64,000 bases of DNA from Spongiactinospora sp. TRM90649 (lineage in GTDB: Bacteria; Actinomycetota; Actinomycetes; Streptosporangiales; Streptosporangiaceae): NCBI RefSeq assembly GCF_029382225.1, contig NZ_JARLTC010000019.1, forward strand, positions 152,156 through 216,155. Direction: 5' to 3'. Within the stretch, counting starts at the first letter, position 1. Each line of letters opens with the position of its first letter. Both the position numbers and the translations under genes were made by a program. The notes beneath the pieces were generated by a model. That model ran no database searches, was not told the DNA's origin, and saw only the letters and a list, made by a program, of their open reading frames with translations. Shown here in pieces: positions 51,435 through 59,494 of this stretch.

Positions 51435-54188
51435 TCAGACGCCCATCGACTGGGTGTCGTTGGACTCCGCGCCGCCCGCCTCGGTCACGCCGTTCTTGAG
51501 GTGGTAGCGCGAGATCGCCTCGCGGAGCTGCTCCGCCTTGATCTCGCCCTGGTGGCTGAGCTGGGTGAGCACCGCCAGGGTGATCGACGCGGCGTCCACG
51601 TGGAAGTGGCGGCGCAGCGCCGAACGGGTGTCGGACAGGCCGAACCCGTCGGTGCCCAGCGAGGCCCAGTCACCGGGGATCCAGCGGGCGATCTGGTCGG
51701 GCACCGCCCGCATGTAGTCGCTGACCCCGACGAACGTGCCCGGCACGCCCGACAGCGTCCGCGTGATGTGCGCCACCCGCGGCTCGGCGTCGGGATTGAG
51801 CAGGTTGTGCTCCTCACAGGCCAGCGCGTCCCTGCGCAGTTCGGTCCAGGAGGTGGCCGACCAGACGTCGGCCGCCACGCCCCACTCCTCGGCCAGCATC
51901 CGCTGGGCCTCCAGGGCCCACGGACCCGCCACGCCGGAGACCAGGATGTTGGCCCTCGGCCGCTCCCCGGGGCCCTCGGGGGCCTCGGACAGCTTGTAGA
52001 GCCCGCGCAGCACGCCTTCGACGTCGAGCCCCTCGGGCTCGGCCGGCTGCGGGTAGGGCTCGTTGTAGACGGTGAGGTAGTAGAAGACGTTCTCCGGGTC
52101 GTCGCCGTACATGCGGCGCAGGCCGTCACGCACGATGTGCGCGATCTCGAAGGCCCACGAGGGGTCGTAGGAGACCGCGGCCGGGTTCGTCGAGGCGATC
52201 AGCGGCGAGTGGCCGTCCTCGTGCTGCAGGCCCTCACCGTTCAGCGTGGTACGCCCGGCGGTGGCCCCGAGCAGGAAGCCCCGGCCCATCTGGTCGCCGA
52301 ACTGCCACATCTGGTCGGCCGTGCGCTGCCACCCGAACATCGAGTAGAAGACGTAGATCGGGATCATGTGCTCGCCGTGCGTGGCGTAGGCCGTGCCCGC
52401 GGCGGTCACCGAGCCCATCGAGCCCGACTCGGTGATGCCCTCGTGCAGGATCTGCCCCTCGGTGGACTCCTTGTACGAGAGCAGCAGGTTGCGGTCCACC
52501 GCCTCGTAGGTCTGCCCGTGCGGGGAGTAGATCTTCGCGGTCGGGAACATGGCGTCCATGCCGAACGTGCGCGCCTCGTCCGGGATGATCGGCACGAACC
52601 TGGCGCCGATCTCCTTGTCGCGCATGAGGTCCTTCAGCAGGCGGACGAACGCCATGGTGGTCGCCACGGACTGTTTGCCCGAGCCGCGCCGCAGGTCGGC
52701 GTACACCGGGTCGCCGGGCAGCTTCAGCGGCTTGGCCCGGACGACGCGCCTGGGCAGGTAACCGCCGAGCGCCGCGCGGCGCTCCTTCATGTAGGCGATC
52801 TCGTCGTCGTCCTCGCCCGGGTGGAAGTACGGCGGCAGGTCGCCCTCCAAGGCCGAGTCCGGGATCGGCAGGTATAGCCGGTCGCGGAACTCCTTCAGCT
52901 CGGCCTTGGTGAGCTTCTTCATCTGGTGGGTGGCGTTGCGGGCCTCGAAGTCCTTGCCGAGGGTCCAGCCCTTGATGGTCTGCGCCAGGATCACCGTGGG
53001 CTGCCCGACGTGCTCACGGGCGGCCGCGAACGCGGCGTAGACCTTGTGGTAGTCGTGCCCGCCCCGCGACAGCCTGCGGATCTCGTCGTCGGACAGGTGG
53101 GAGACCATCTTGCGCAGCCGGGGGTCGTCGCCGAAGAAGTGCTCGCGGATGTACTCGCCGCTCTCCACCGAGTAGGTCTGGAACTGACCGTCGGGGGTGG
53201 TGTTCATCTTGTTGACGAGCACGCCGTCGACGTCGGCGGCCAGGAGCGGGTCCCAGTCGCGGCCCCACACGACCTTGATGACGTTCCAGCCGGCGCCGCG
53301 GAAGAAGGACTCCATCTCCTGGATGATCTTCCCGTTGCCCCGGACCGGGCCGTCGAGCCGCTGCAGGTTGCAGTTGATGATGAAGGTGAGGTTGTCCAGC
53401 TCCTCGCGGGCGGCCAGGCCGATCGCGCCGAGCGACTCCGGCTCGTCCATCTCGCCGTCGCCGAGGAAGCACCACACGTGGCTGCGGCTGGTGTCCTTGA
53501 TCTTGCGGTTGAGCAGGTAGCGGTTGAACCGCGCCTGGTAGATCGCGCTGATCGGCCCCAGCCCCATGGAGACCGTGGGGAACTCCCAGAAGTCTGACAT
53601 CAGGCGAGGGTGCGGATAGGACGGCAGGCCCTTGAAGCCGTGCGAGAGCTCCTGCCGGAACGCGTCGAGCTGTGCCTGGTTGAGCCGTCCTTCCAGGAAG
53701 GCGCGGGCGTAGATGCCCGGCGCCGCGTGACCCTGGATGAACACCTGGTCGCCGGACTCGCCGTGGTCCTTGCCGCGGAAGAAGTGGTTGAAGCCCACTT
53801 CGTACAGCGAGGCCGCGGAGGCGTAGGTGGCGATGTGACCGCCGACGTTGGTCCGTGCGTTGGCGCGGGACACCATGACCGCGGCGTTCCACCGGATGTA
53901 GGCGCGGATGCGCCGTTCGATGTGCTCGTCACCGGGGAACCACGGCTCCCGCTCCGGCGGGATGGTGTTGATGTAGTCGGTGCTGCGCAGGCCGGGCACC
54001 CCGACCGAGTGCTCACGAGCCCGCTCCAGCAGGCGCAGCATCAAGTACCTCGCTCTCGATCGCCCTTCCGTCTTCACGACGGTGTCGAGCGATTCGAGCC
54101 ACTCCTGGGTCTCGCTGGGGTCGACATCAGGGAGCTGGCTGGGTAGGCCGTCACTGATGATCGAGAAACGCTGGCGTCCGGAAGCCAC
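51435..54188 (-). CDS. aceE: Pyruvate dehydrogenase E1 component, homodimeric type
   Basis: 917-aa thiamine-diphosphate enzyme that decarboxylates pyruvate and passes the acetyl group to the E2 lipoyl domain. The ThDP-binding motif is GDGEMDEPESLGAIGLAA through IINCN (about residues 244-277). An HIATYASAASLYEVGFNHFF segment contributes to the active site. Length and order match the single-chain E1 of actinobacteria and enterobacteria. No E2 or E3 gene adjoins it, which is normal for actinobacteria. GTG 54188 has GGAAGGCGAAG upstream. Confidence 0.95.
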   Translation of the reverse strand: MASGRQRFSIISDGLPSQLPDVDPSETQEWLESLDTVVKTEGRSRARYLMLRLLERAREHSVGVPGLRSTDYINTIPPEREPWFPGDEHIERRIRAYIRWNAAVMVSRANARTNVGGHIATYASAASLYEVGFNHFFRGKDHGESGDQVFIQGHAAPGIYARAFLEGRLNQAQLDAFRQELSHGFKGLPSYPHPRLMSDFWEFPTVSMGLGPISAIYQARFNRYLLNRKIKDTSRSHVWCFLGDGEMDEPESLGAIGLAAREELDNLTFIINCNLQRLDGPVRGNGKIIQEMESFFRGAGWNVIKVVWGRDWDPLLAADVDGVLVNKMNTTPDGQFQTYSVESGEYIREHFFGDDPRLRKMVSHLSDDEIRRLSRGGHDYHKVYAAFAAAREHVGQPTVILAQTIKGWTLGKDFEARNATHQMKKLTKAELKEFRDRLYLPIPDSALEGDLPPYFHPGEDDDEIAYMKERRAALGGYLPRRVVRAKPLKLPGDPVYADLRRGSGKQSVATTMAFVRLLKDLMRDKEIGARFVPIIPDEARTFGMDAMFPTAKIYSPHGQTYEAVDRNLLLSYKESTEGQILHEGITESGSMGSVTAAGTAYATHGEHMIPIYVFYSMFGWQRTADQMWQFGDQMGRGFLLGATAGRTTLNGEGLQHEDGHSPLIASTNPAAVSYDPSWAFEIAHIVRDGLRRMYGDDPENVFYYLTVYNEPYPQPAEPEGLDVEGVLRGLYKLSEAPEGPGERPRANILVSGVAGPWALEAQRMLAEEWGVAADVWSATSWTELRRDALACEEHNLLNPDAEPRVAHITRTLSGVPGTFVGVSDYMRAVPDQIARWIPGDWASLGTDGFGLSDTRSALRRHFHVDAASITLAVLTQLSHQGEIKAEQLREAISRYHLKNGVTEAGGAESNDTQSMGV

Positions 54189-54584
54189 TGGGTCTTCGCC
54201 TTCCGAGAATGGACTTGTGAAGCCTCTTCGTATTGTGTCTAGGTCACTTCCATCCTTGCCGCTTACCCCGCGACGCGCATCTCTACTACCAAGTAACTCT
54301 GATGTCGCCGCTGGCAGGCGCTTGGATGTGGCCTAGTCCACCGATGGTAGGACGATTCTGGCATGTGACCAGGGTGACGGCAAAGGTCCGGGGGGCGCCT
54401 AGGGGGCGCGGGAGCCGTTCGGCGTGGTGGCGCCGGGGTTCCGGGGCGTGCCGTTCACGGCCAGCGTAACGATTCGGTCGAAGTTCTCCTCGCACTAGCG
54501 CCGGGTTGCCCGTGCCCTCTTCCCCGGGGGCTTCCGCCGTACCAATGTGGAAGACACCTGGACATGCAGGAAGGAGGGATGCAC
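54189..54584. other. Divergent intergenic region of aceE and DUF1918 genes
   Basis: About 400 bases without a supported gene. It holds TACT-ACCA-AGTA at 54284-54295, a small inverted repeat some 100 bases before aceE that could be a regulator site, in a locally AT-rich segment. Frames at 54455-54721 on the minus strand are shadows of the DUF1918 gene. Confidence 0.5.
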
Positions 54585-54779
54585 ATGAACGCGGCGATAG
54601 GCGATCGGCTCCTGGTGCACGGCAACGTGGTGGGGGAGCGAGACCGCCGAGGGGAGATCATAGAGGTGCGCGGCCCCGGCGGCGGCCCGCCGTACGTCGT
54701 GCGCTTCGACGACGGGCACACCGGCCTGGTCTTTCCCGGTCCTGACGCTGTCGTCGTCCCAGCTCAGCGACGGCCGTAA
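54585..54779 (+). CDS. DUF1918 family small protein
   Basis: 64-aa actinobacterial protein: NAAIGDRLLVHGNVVGERDR, RRGEIIEVRGPGGGPPYVVR and FDDGHTGLVFPGPDAVVVPA, a compact SH3-like beta barrel. Function unknown. Three ATGs are in frame. 54585 was chosen because GGAGG lies seven bases upstream and it matches the usual family start. Confidence 0.88.
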   Translation: MNAAIGDRLLVHGNVVGERDRRGEIIEVRGPGGGPPYVVRFDDGHTGLVFPGPDAVVVPAQRRP

Positions 54780-54788
54780 GATCGACTG

Positions 54789-55196
54789 GTGAAGTCAACC
54801 GAGATCGAGGTCACGACCGGGTCGCGAGATCGTGTGCACGACATCACCCGGGAGTGCGAGGAGTTCGCTCGTGACTGCGGAGGAGACGGGCTGCTGCACG
54901 TCTTCGTCCCGCACGCCACGGCTGGCGTCGCGCTCGTCGAGCTCGGCGCCGGCAGCGACGACGATCTGCTCACGGCCCTGGGCGACCTGCTGCCGGCCGA
55001 CGACCGGTGGCGACACGCCCACGGTTCGCCGGGGCACGGCCGGTCGCACGTGATGCCGGCCTTCATCGCTCCGTACGCGAGCGTCCCGGTGCTCGGCGGA
55101 CGCCTGGCGCTGGGAACCTGGCAGTCGGTCGCGATCGTTGATCTCAATGTGGACAACCCGAACCGTCGAGTTCGTTTGTCCTTTTTGTCCGACTAA
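54789..55196 (+). CDS. YjbQ/UPF0047 family protein
   Basis: 135-aa protein of the YjbQ family, some members of which show thiamine-phosphate synthase activity in vitro. Conserved segments: LLHVFVPHATAGVALVELGAGSD, DDRWRHAHGSPGHGRSHVMPAF and LGTWQSVAIVDLNVDNPNRRV, which contain the conserved His and Glu residues. GTG start 10 bases after the DUF1918 stop, so the two are probably cotranscribed. The physiological role is unclear. Confidence 0.9.
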   Translation: MKSTEIEVTTGSRDRVHDITRECEEFARDCGGDGLLHVFVPHATAGVALVELGAGSDDDLLTALGDLLPADDRWRHAHGSPGHGRSHVMPAFIAPYASVPVLGGRLALGTWQSVAIVDLNVDNPNRRVRLSFLSD

Positions 55197-55343
55197 TCCG
55201 GGCAGACCACCGCCTGGCGCAGTTCGTTGCCGTGGCGACCGTTGACGACGGTGGGTCGCAGCGTGTGGACTGTGCCGAAGCGAAGGCCCACTTAGGGCCG
55301 GACGTCCGCATCGGGCGGGGTCATCCAAGCAGGAGGGATAGAC

Positions 55344-55772
55344 GTGAGCGCGACCGCGGGTCAGGCGCAGGGCGAGCGCGGCCTGGCCGAACGACTCGGC
55401 CTGAAGCCGGGTCAGGTGGTGCAGGAAATCGGTTGGGACGAGGACAGCGACGACGAACTGCGCGAGTCCATCGAAGACCTGACCGGCAGCGAACTGGTCG
55501 ACGAGGACTACGACGACGTCGTGGACGTGGTGCTGCTCTGGTGGCGCGACGGAGACGGCGATCTGTTCGACGTCCTGACCGGCGCCCAGACCGGACTTGC
55601 CGACGGCGGCCAGATCTGGTTGCTGACGCCGAAGGCCGGCAGGGACGGCCACGTGGAGCCGAGCGACATAGGAGAAGACGCCACGACGGCGGGTCTTTCA
55701 CAGACCAGCAGTATCAGCGCCGCCGCCGACTGGTCGGGGACCCGATTGGCGACCCCGAAGACGCGTCGATAA
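55344..55772 (+). CDS. DUF3052 family protein
   Basis: 142-aa actinobacterial protein. LAERLGLKPGQVVQEIGWDEDSDDELRESIEDLTG at residues 15-50 is the family hallmark, followed by VDVVLLWWRDGDGDLFDVL and GGQIWLLTPKAGRDGHVEPSDI. It usually sits beside a peroxiredoxin and aceE in actinobacteria, as here. Function unknown. GTG 55344 has AGGAGGG eight bases upstream. Confidence 0.92.
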   Translation: MSATAGQAQGERGLAERLGLKPGQVVQEIGWDEDSDDELRESIEDLTGSELVDEDYDDVVDVVLLWWRDGDGDLFDVLTGAQTGLADGGQIWLLTPKAGRDGHVEPSDIGEDATTAGLSQTSSISAAADWSGTRLATPKTRR

Positions 55773-55899
55773 CCGTCGTTCGTATCGGGGGGCCGTTACC
55801 TGCCGTACGGCCGGCGTGTCGCAGGCCGTACGGCAGGTCGTGAGCGTGGAATCGAACGGCGCGAGCGTGTGCGGCCAAACATGGGTGGGAGGACCTGGC

Positions 55900-56355
55900 A
55901 TGTCCGTCGAGGTCGGCTCTGTAGCCCCGGACTTCGAGCTGCGTGACCAGCACGGCACTCCGGTCAGGCTCTCCGGGCTGCGGGGCACGAAGATCGTCCT
56001 GATCTTCTATCCGCTGGCCTTCAGCGGCGTGTGCACCAGCGAACTGCGGGCGATCCGTGACGAGTTCGTCCCGCTCGGCGATGACACGCGGGTGCTCACG
56101 GTGACCGTGGACTCGATCTACGCGCTGCGCGCCTGGGGAGACCGGGAAGGGTATACGTTTCCCCTGCTCTCGGACTTCTGGCCGCACGGTGAGGTGGCCC
56201 GGGGGTACGGTGTGTTCGATGAGGTGAAGGGCCTCGCGCGACGGGGGACCTTCGTCATCGACGGTGCGGGCGTGGTCCGCTGGAAGATCGAGAATCCGGT
56301 CCACGAGGCGCGCGACACGGCACAGTACGCGGCGGCCCTCGCCGGCATCTCTTAA
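55900..56355 (+). CDS. ahpE: One-cysteine peroxiredoxin (AhpE type)
   Basis: 151-aa peroxiredoxin reducing hydroperoxides. Peroxidatic Cys45 in YPLAFSGVCTSELRAI, and LLSDFWPHGEVARGYGVFDEVKGLARRGTFVID is the downstream signature, very close to mycobacterial AhpE. ATG 55900 has GGAGG seven bases upstream. The frame extends upstream to 55816 without support. It probably works with a mycothiol/mycoredoxin system, which is family knowledge. Confidence 0.93.
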   Translation: MSVEVGSVAPDFELRDQHGTPVRLSGLRGTKIVLIFYPLAFSGVCTSELRAIRDEFVPLGDDTRVLTVTVDSIYALRAWGDREGYTFPLLSDFWPHGEVARGYGVFDEVKGLARRGTFVIDGAGVVRWKIENPVHEARDTAQYAAALAGIS

Positions 56356-56399
56356 AGCTCCACTAAATAACCCGGCAAATCCGGACAAAATATTTCTCT

Positions 56400-56422
56400 C
56401 CCGGGCTCCGTATGGGCCCGGG
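56400..56422 (+). terminator. Hairpin after ahpE
   Basis: CCCGGGC / GCCCGGG with a 9-base loop, 45 bases after the ahpE stop, preceded by an unusually AT-rich stretch (56352-56398). Confidence 0.55.
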
Positions 56423-56473
56423 CGCCTTCGTTTCCCATCTGGCTTCTTCAATCCGACATCTTCGGAGGCGACC

Positions 56474-56788
56474 ATGCCCTGCTACCGCTGCGGGGCCCGG
56501 CAGACGGACCCGGTCCGCGGCGCCAGCCCTTGGCGGCGCGGCGTCAGTGCCGAGACCCAGGTCCTCATCTGCCCGGACTGCCAGGGCGCACAGGACCTTC
56601 GGCTCGACACCTGTGAGACGTGTGGGTCGACCCACCTCATCTGCCGCCTGGGTGAGGTCGAGTGCCGGGCGTGCGGGGCCGTCCGCCCGGCGGCCCCGCC
56701 CGCCGCCGAGCCCGCGGCGGCCGATCCGCCGCCCGGCCTCTCCGCCGAGGTCGAGGCCGCCCTCAACCGCGTCCTGGGCCGCCGGTAG
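56474..56788 (+). CDS. Zinc-ribbon protein with four paired-cysteine knuckles
   Basis: 104-aa protein. Cys pairs: CYRCG (residues 3-6), CPDCQ (36-39), CETCG (50-53) and CRACG (70-73), with further single Cys at LICRLG, so one or two zinc ribbons are likely. The C-terminus is Ala/Pro-rich and ends in a short helix, LSAEVEAALNRVLGRR. No domain of known function. ATG 56474 has GGAGGCG upstream. Confidence 0.82.
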   Translation: MPCYRCGARQTDPVRGASPWRRGVSAETQVLICPDCQGAQDLRLDTCETCGSTHLICRLGEVECRACGAVRPAAPPAAEPAAADPPPGLSAEVEAALNRVLGRR

Positions 56789-56842
56789 GGGAGTTCCCCG
56801 TCGCGGTCTCTCGCGTTCCCTCCCGCGCTCCCTCCCGCGTCC

Positions 56843-56878
56843 GAATTGGGCGATCGAATTGGGCGATCGAGGTGGGCG
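56843..56878 (+). repeat. 13-bp tandem repeat upstream of the ROK kinase
   Basis: GAATTGGGCGATC occurs twice in tandem (56843-56855, 56856-56868), then a partial third copy GAGGTGGGCG. It lies 120-155 bases before the ROK gene start. Confidence 0.85.
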
Positions 56879-56997
56879 TGAGCGGGTCCTGGCGGGCGAT
56901 ATGGCCGGGCTGCGCTATCGTCAAGGCGCACCCAGCCCCACAACGGGCATACGGGGGCGAACGTAACCTTTCAGATCCGATCCCCCGGGATGGCGGC

Positions 56998-57957
56998 ATG
57001 AGCGCGTTCGTAGTGGCTCTCGACGTGGGTGGCACCTCCATGAAGGGAGGCGTCGTCACCCCCGACGGAGTCGTGCTACACACCGAGCATCGCCCCACCC
57101 CCAGGGCCGAAGGGCCGGACGCCGTCGTGGCCGCCATCCGCGCGTTCATCGACCACCTCTCCTCCGCCGCCCCGGACACCGAGGGCGCGCCCGCCGGAGT
57201 GGGCCTGGCCGTACCGGGGCTGGTGACCCCCGACACCGCCGTGTACTCCGCCAACATCGGCTGGCGCCAGGTCCCGGCCTCCGCCTTCACCTCCGCGCCG
57301 GTCCCCGTCCAGCTCGGCCACGACGTCCGCACCGGCGGCCTCGCCGAGTCCGTCCTCGGAGCGGGACGCGGCGTCGCCGACTTCCTCTTCCTCCCGATCG
57401 GCACCGGCATCGCGGGCGCGTCCATCCTGAACGGCGAGCCGTACGCGGGGGCCGAGGGCTGGGGCGGCGAGATCGGCCACACCCCCGTCTACCCGGACGG
57501 CGAGGCGTGCGCCTGCGGCCAGCGGGGCTGCCTGGAGACCTACGCCTCCGCCGCCTCCGTCGCCCGCCGCTACGCGAGCCGTACGGGCCTCACGGTGGAC
57601 ACAGAGGAAGTCGCCGCCCGCGCCGCCACCGGCGACGACCCGGCCGCCACCGAGGTCTGGAACGACGCGATAGAGGCCCTCTCCCTCTCCCTCGCCACCT
57701 ACTCCCTCCTCCTCGACCCCTCCCTGATCGTCATCGGCGGTGGCCTCGCCGAGGCCGGCCCCACCCTCCTGGCCCCCCTCGCCGACCGCCTCGCCGCCCA
57801 CCTCACCTTCCGCCCGGCCCCACCCCTCCGCCCCGCCGCCCTAGGCCCCCAGGCCGGCATGCTCGGCGCCGCCCTCCTCGGCTGGCAAGCCGCCGGTCAC
57901 CCCACCATCGGCACCACCTGGACTCCCAAGGTGCCCAACACCACCCCGGTACCGTAG
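56998..57957 (+). CDS. ROK-family sugar kinase
   Basis: 319-aa kinase with no DNA-binding domain, so an enzyme rather than a repressor. ATP site VALDVGGTSMKGGVV, substrate loop GGEIGHTPVYPDGEACACGQRGCLETYASA, which includes the zinc motif CxCGxxGCxE and the conserved His. The family phosphorylates glucose or related sugars. Which one is not certain. ATG 56998 with GGGATGG upstream. It ends 18 bases before tRNA-Val. Confidence 0.9.
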   Translation: MSAFVVALDVGGTSMKGGVVTPDGVVLHTEHRPTPRAEGPDAVVAAIRAFIDHLSSAAPDTEGAPAGVGLAVPGLVTPDTAVYSANIGWRQVPASAFTSAPVPVQLGHDVRTGGLAESVLGAGRGVADFLFLPIGTGIAGASILNGEPYAGAEGWGGEIGHTPVYPDGEACACGQRGCLETYASAASVARRYASRTGLTVDTEEVAARAATGDDPAATEVWNDAIEALSLSLATYSLLLDPSLIVIGGGLAEAGPTLLAPLADRLAAHLTFRPAPPLRPAALGPQAGMLGAALLGWQAAGHPTIGTTWTPKVPNTTPVP

Positions 57958-57975
57958 GGTGTGACGACCACAACG

Positions 57976-58050
57976 GGGCGGTTAGCTCAGTGGTAGAGCA
58001 CTCGCCTTACAAGCGAGGGGTCACTGGTTCGAACCCAGTACCGCCCACCA
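57976..58050 (+). tRNA. tRNA-Val (anticodon UAC)
   Basis: Complete cloverleaf: acceptor GGGCGGT / ACCGCCC, D arm GCTC...GAGC, anticodon stem CTCGC / GCGAG with loop CTTACAA (anticodon TAC), T arm ACTGG-TTCGAAC-CCAGT, encoded CCA at 58048-58050. The integrase gene next to its 3' end shows that this tRNA is the insertion target of the element to the right. Confidence 0.97.
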
Positions 58051-58057
58051 GCCAAAA

Positions 58058-58087
58058 CGCCCCGTTTCCGTGATCGGAAACGGGGCG
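58058..58087. terminator. Bidirectional terminator between tRNA-Val and integrase
   Basis: Perfect 12-bp stem CGCCCCGTTTCC / GGAAACGGGGCG with a 6-base loop. It ends 20 bases before the integrase stop. Confidence 0.9.
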
Positions 58088-58088
58088 T

Positions 58089-58109
58089 GAGTGACTATCT
58101 GAGTGACTA
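58089..58109. repeat. 9-bp direct repeat at the element edge
   Basis: GAGTGACTA at 58089-58097 and 58101-58109, the second overlapping the integrase stop codon. It may be an arm-type integrase site, given its location just inside the element end. Confidence 0.5.
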
Positions 58110-59273
58110 AGCGTCCGACGCCGCAGGAAAGATGCGATCCATCGCCGTCGCTCCCTCCTGGATGACGGGCCTGATCTGATGTCGGTAGACCGTCTCAGTG
58201 ACCACCGTGTTGGAGTGCCCGACCAACCGTGAGATGTCCTCGATCGGGATGTCATGATCCGAGAGCAGCGACACGAAGCTGTGCCGTAGCTCGCGGGGTG
58301 CCCATTCCGCGCCGGTGAGCCCCGCAGAGTCGAGCACCTTCCGAAAGTCGCGCCGCACGTTATGAGCCGTCATGGCGGTTCCCGTGCCGGTCGAGAAGAC
58401 CAGCTCCTGGCCGCCGTCCTGAGCGTCCCAGAGCGCTCTCAGCGCGTCCACGCAGCGCTTGGGCAGGGCCAGGCTTCGCCGGGACTTCGGAGTCTTGGTG
58501 TCTCCCTTCCTGCGCACCGAGCGCCAGACGTAGACGGCGAAGCTCTCGTGATCCCATCCCACTTCGGGCACCGGGTGCCATCGGCCGCCGTCCTGGTCGT
58601 AGGCCACGACGTGACTCCACCGCATGGCCCTGACTTCCTCGGTCCGCATGCCGGAGAGCAGGGACACCACGATGTAGGCACGCATGCGCGGCCGGGCGGC
58701 CTCAGCGGCTTTCAGGACCGCTTCCGCCTGTCTCATGGTCAGTGCTTTGGACGGGCGGCCATCGCGCCCGTCAGGGACCTCACAGAGGTCCACCACGTTG
58801 CGCTTGACCTTGTCCCGGCGCATGGCGTTCTTCATCGAGCGGTTGAGGATGCCGTGGATCAGCTTGAGCGACCGCGTGCCGAGTTCCCCGCGCTTGCCCA
58901 GTAGCCATTGGTCGATGTCCTCCACGGACAGATCCCGGAGCTTGCGCGCGCCCAGACACGGGATGACGTGCTTGGCCGCGTAGGTCCGGTACATCTTCAC
59001 GGTGGAGTCGTCGCGTTTCGGTAGCCCGTTGTCCAGCCAGTAGGCGACCGCGTCGGCCACGGTGTAGCCCGCCGGCGCGATGGCAAGCCCATCCTCGTAG
59101 TCGCGCAAGATCTGCTTGAGCTTGTCCTTGGCTTCGGTCTTGGTCTTGCCGCTGCCCCGCTTCACGATCCGCTTCCCGGCGGCCGTGTAGCCGACCGTCA
59201 CGGACGCGATCCAGCGCTGGCGCTGGTCGTCCCAGTGCAGCCCGCCGTCTCCTCTGCTGCGTCGCTTGGTCAT
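58107..59273 (-). CDS. int: Tyrosine-type site-specific integrase
   Basis: 388-aa recombinase. N-terminal arm-binding part (GDGGLHWDDQRQRWIASVTVGY), core-binding domain at about 70-165, catalytic domain with Arg210 (LLSGMRTEEVRA), Lys263 region (KTPKSRRSLALP), Arg330-His331 (PRELRHSFVSLL), His353 (LVGHSNTVV) and the nucleophile Tyr363 (ETVYRHQ). The first residue of the usual HxxR is Arg, as in some related integrases. ATG 59273 overlaps the excisionase stop (TGATG). Confidence 0.95.
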   Translation of the reverse strand: MTKRRSRGDGGLHWDDQRQRWIASVTVGYTAAGKRIVKRGSGKTKTEAKDKLKQILRDYEDGLAIAPAGYTVADAVAYWLDNGLPKRDDSTVKMYRTYAAKHVIPCLGARKLRDLSVEDIDQWLLGKRGELGTRSLKLIHGILNRSMKNAMRRDKVKRNVVDLCEVPDGRDGRPSKALTMRQAEAVLKAAEAARPRMRAYIVVSLLSGMRTEEVRAMRWSHVVAYDQDGGRWHPVPEVGWDHESFAVYVWRSVRRKGDTKTPKSRRSLALPKRCVDALRALWDAQDGGQELVFSTGTGTAMTAHNVRRDFRKVLDSAGLTGAEWAPRELRHSFVSLLSDHDIPIEDISRLVGHSNTVVTETVYRHQIRPVIQEGATAMDRIFPAASDA

Positions 59274-59494
59274 CAAGCCGCCTCCTGTGCTTCCTTCTCC
59301 AATAGGGCGATGTAGTTCCGGATGCCGTTGGCGGTGAACAGCCGGGCGCGGCCCTGCTTGACCGACCGCAGGCGACCGGCGCGGATCTGCTCGTAGATCT
59401 CCGAACGGCTCAGACCAAGCAGGCGTACGGCGTCAGGGATGCGGTAGAGCTGAACGTCGCTGAGCCGGGGAGCGTCCGGCGCGGGTGCGGTCAT
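59273..59494 (-). CDS. xis: Excisionase (MerR-like helix-turn-helix)
   Basis: 73-aa protein with an HTH_17 domain: LYRIPDAVRLLGLSRSEIYEQ and RAGRLRSVKQGRARLFTANGI. It would bind attachment arms and steer the integrase toward excision. The ATG overlaps the ATPase stop (ATGA) and the stop overlaps the integrase start, so translation of excisionase and integrase is coupled. Confidence 0.92.
   Translation of the reverse strand: MTAPAPDAPRLSDVQLYRIPDAVRLLGLSRSEIYEQIRAGRLRSVKQGRARLFTANGIRNYIALLEKEAQEAA

Noticed and set aside
58107..58190. Integrase as a broken gene because the usual HxxR histidine is Arg
   Set aside because: The rest of the catalytic set (Arg210, Arg330, His353, Tyr363) is intact and the substitution is known among related integrases.
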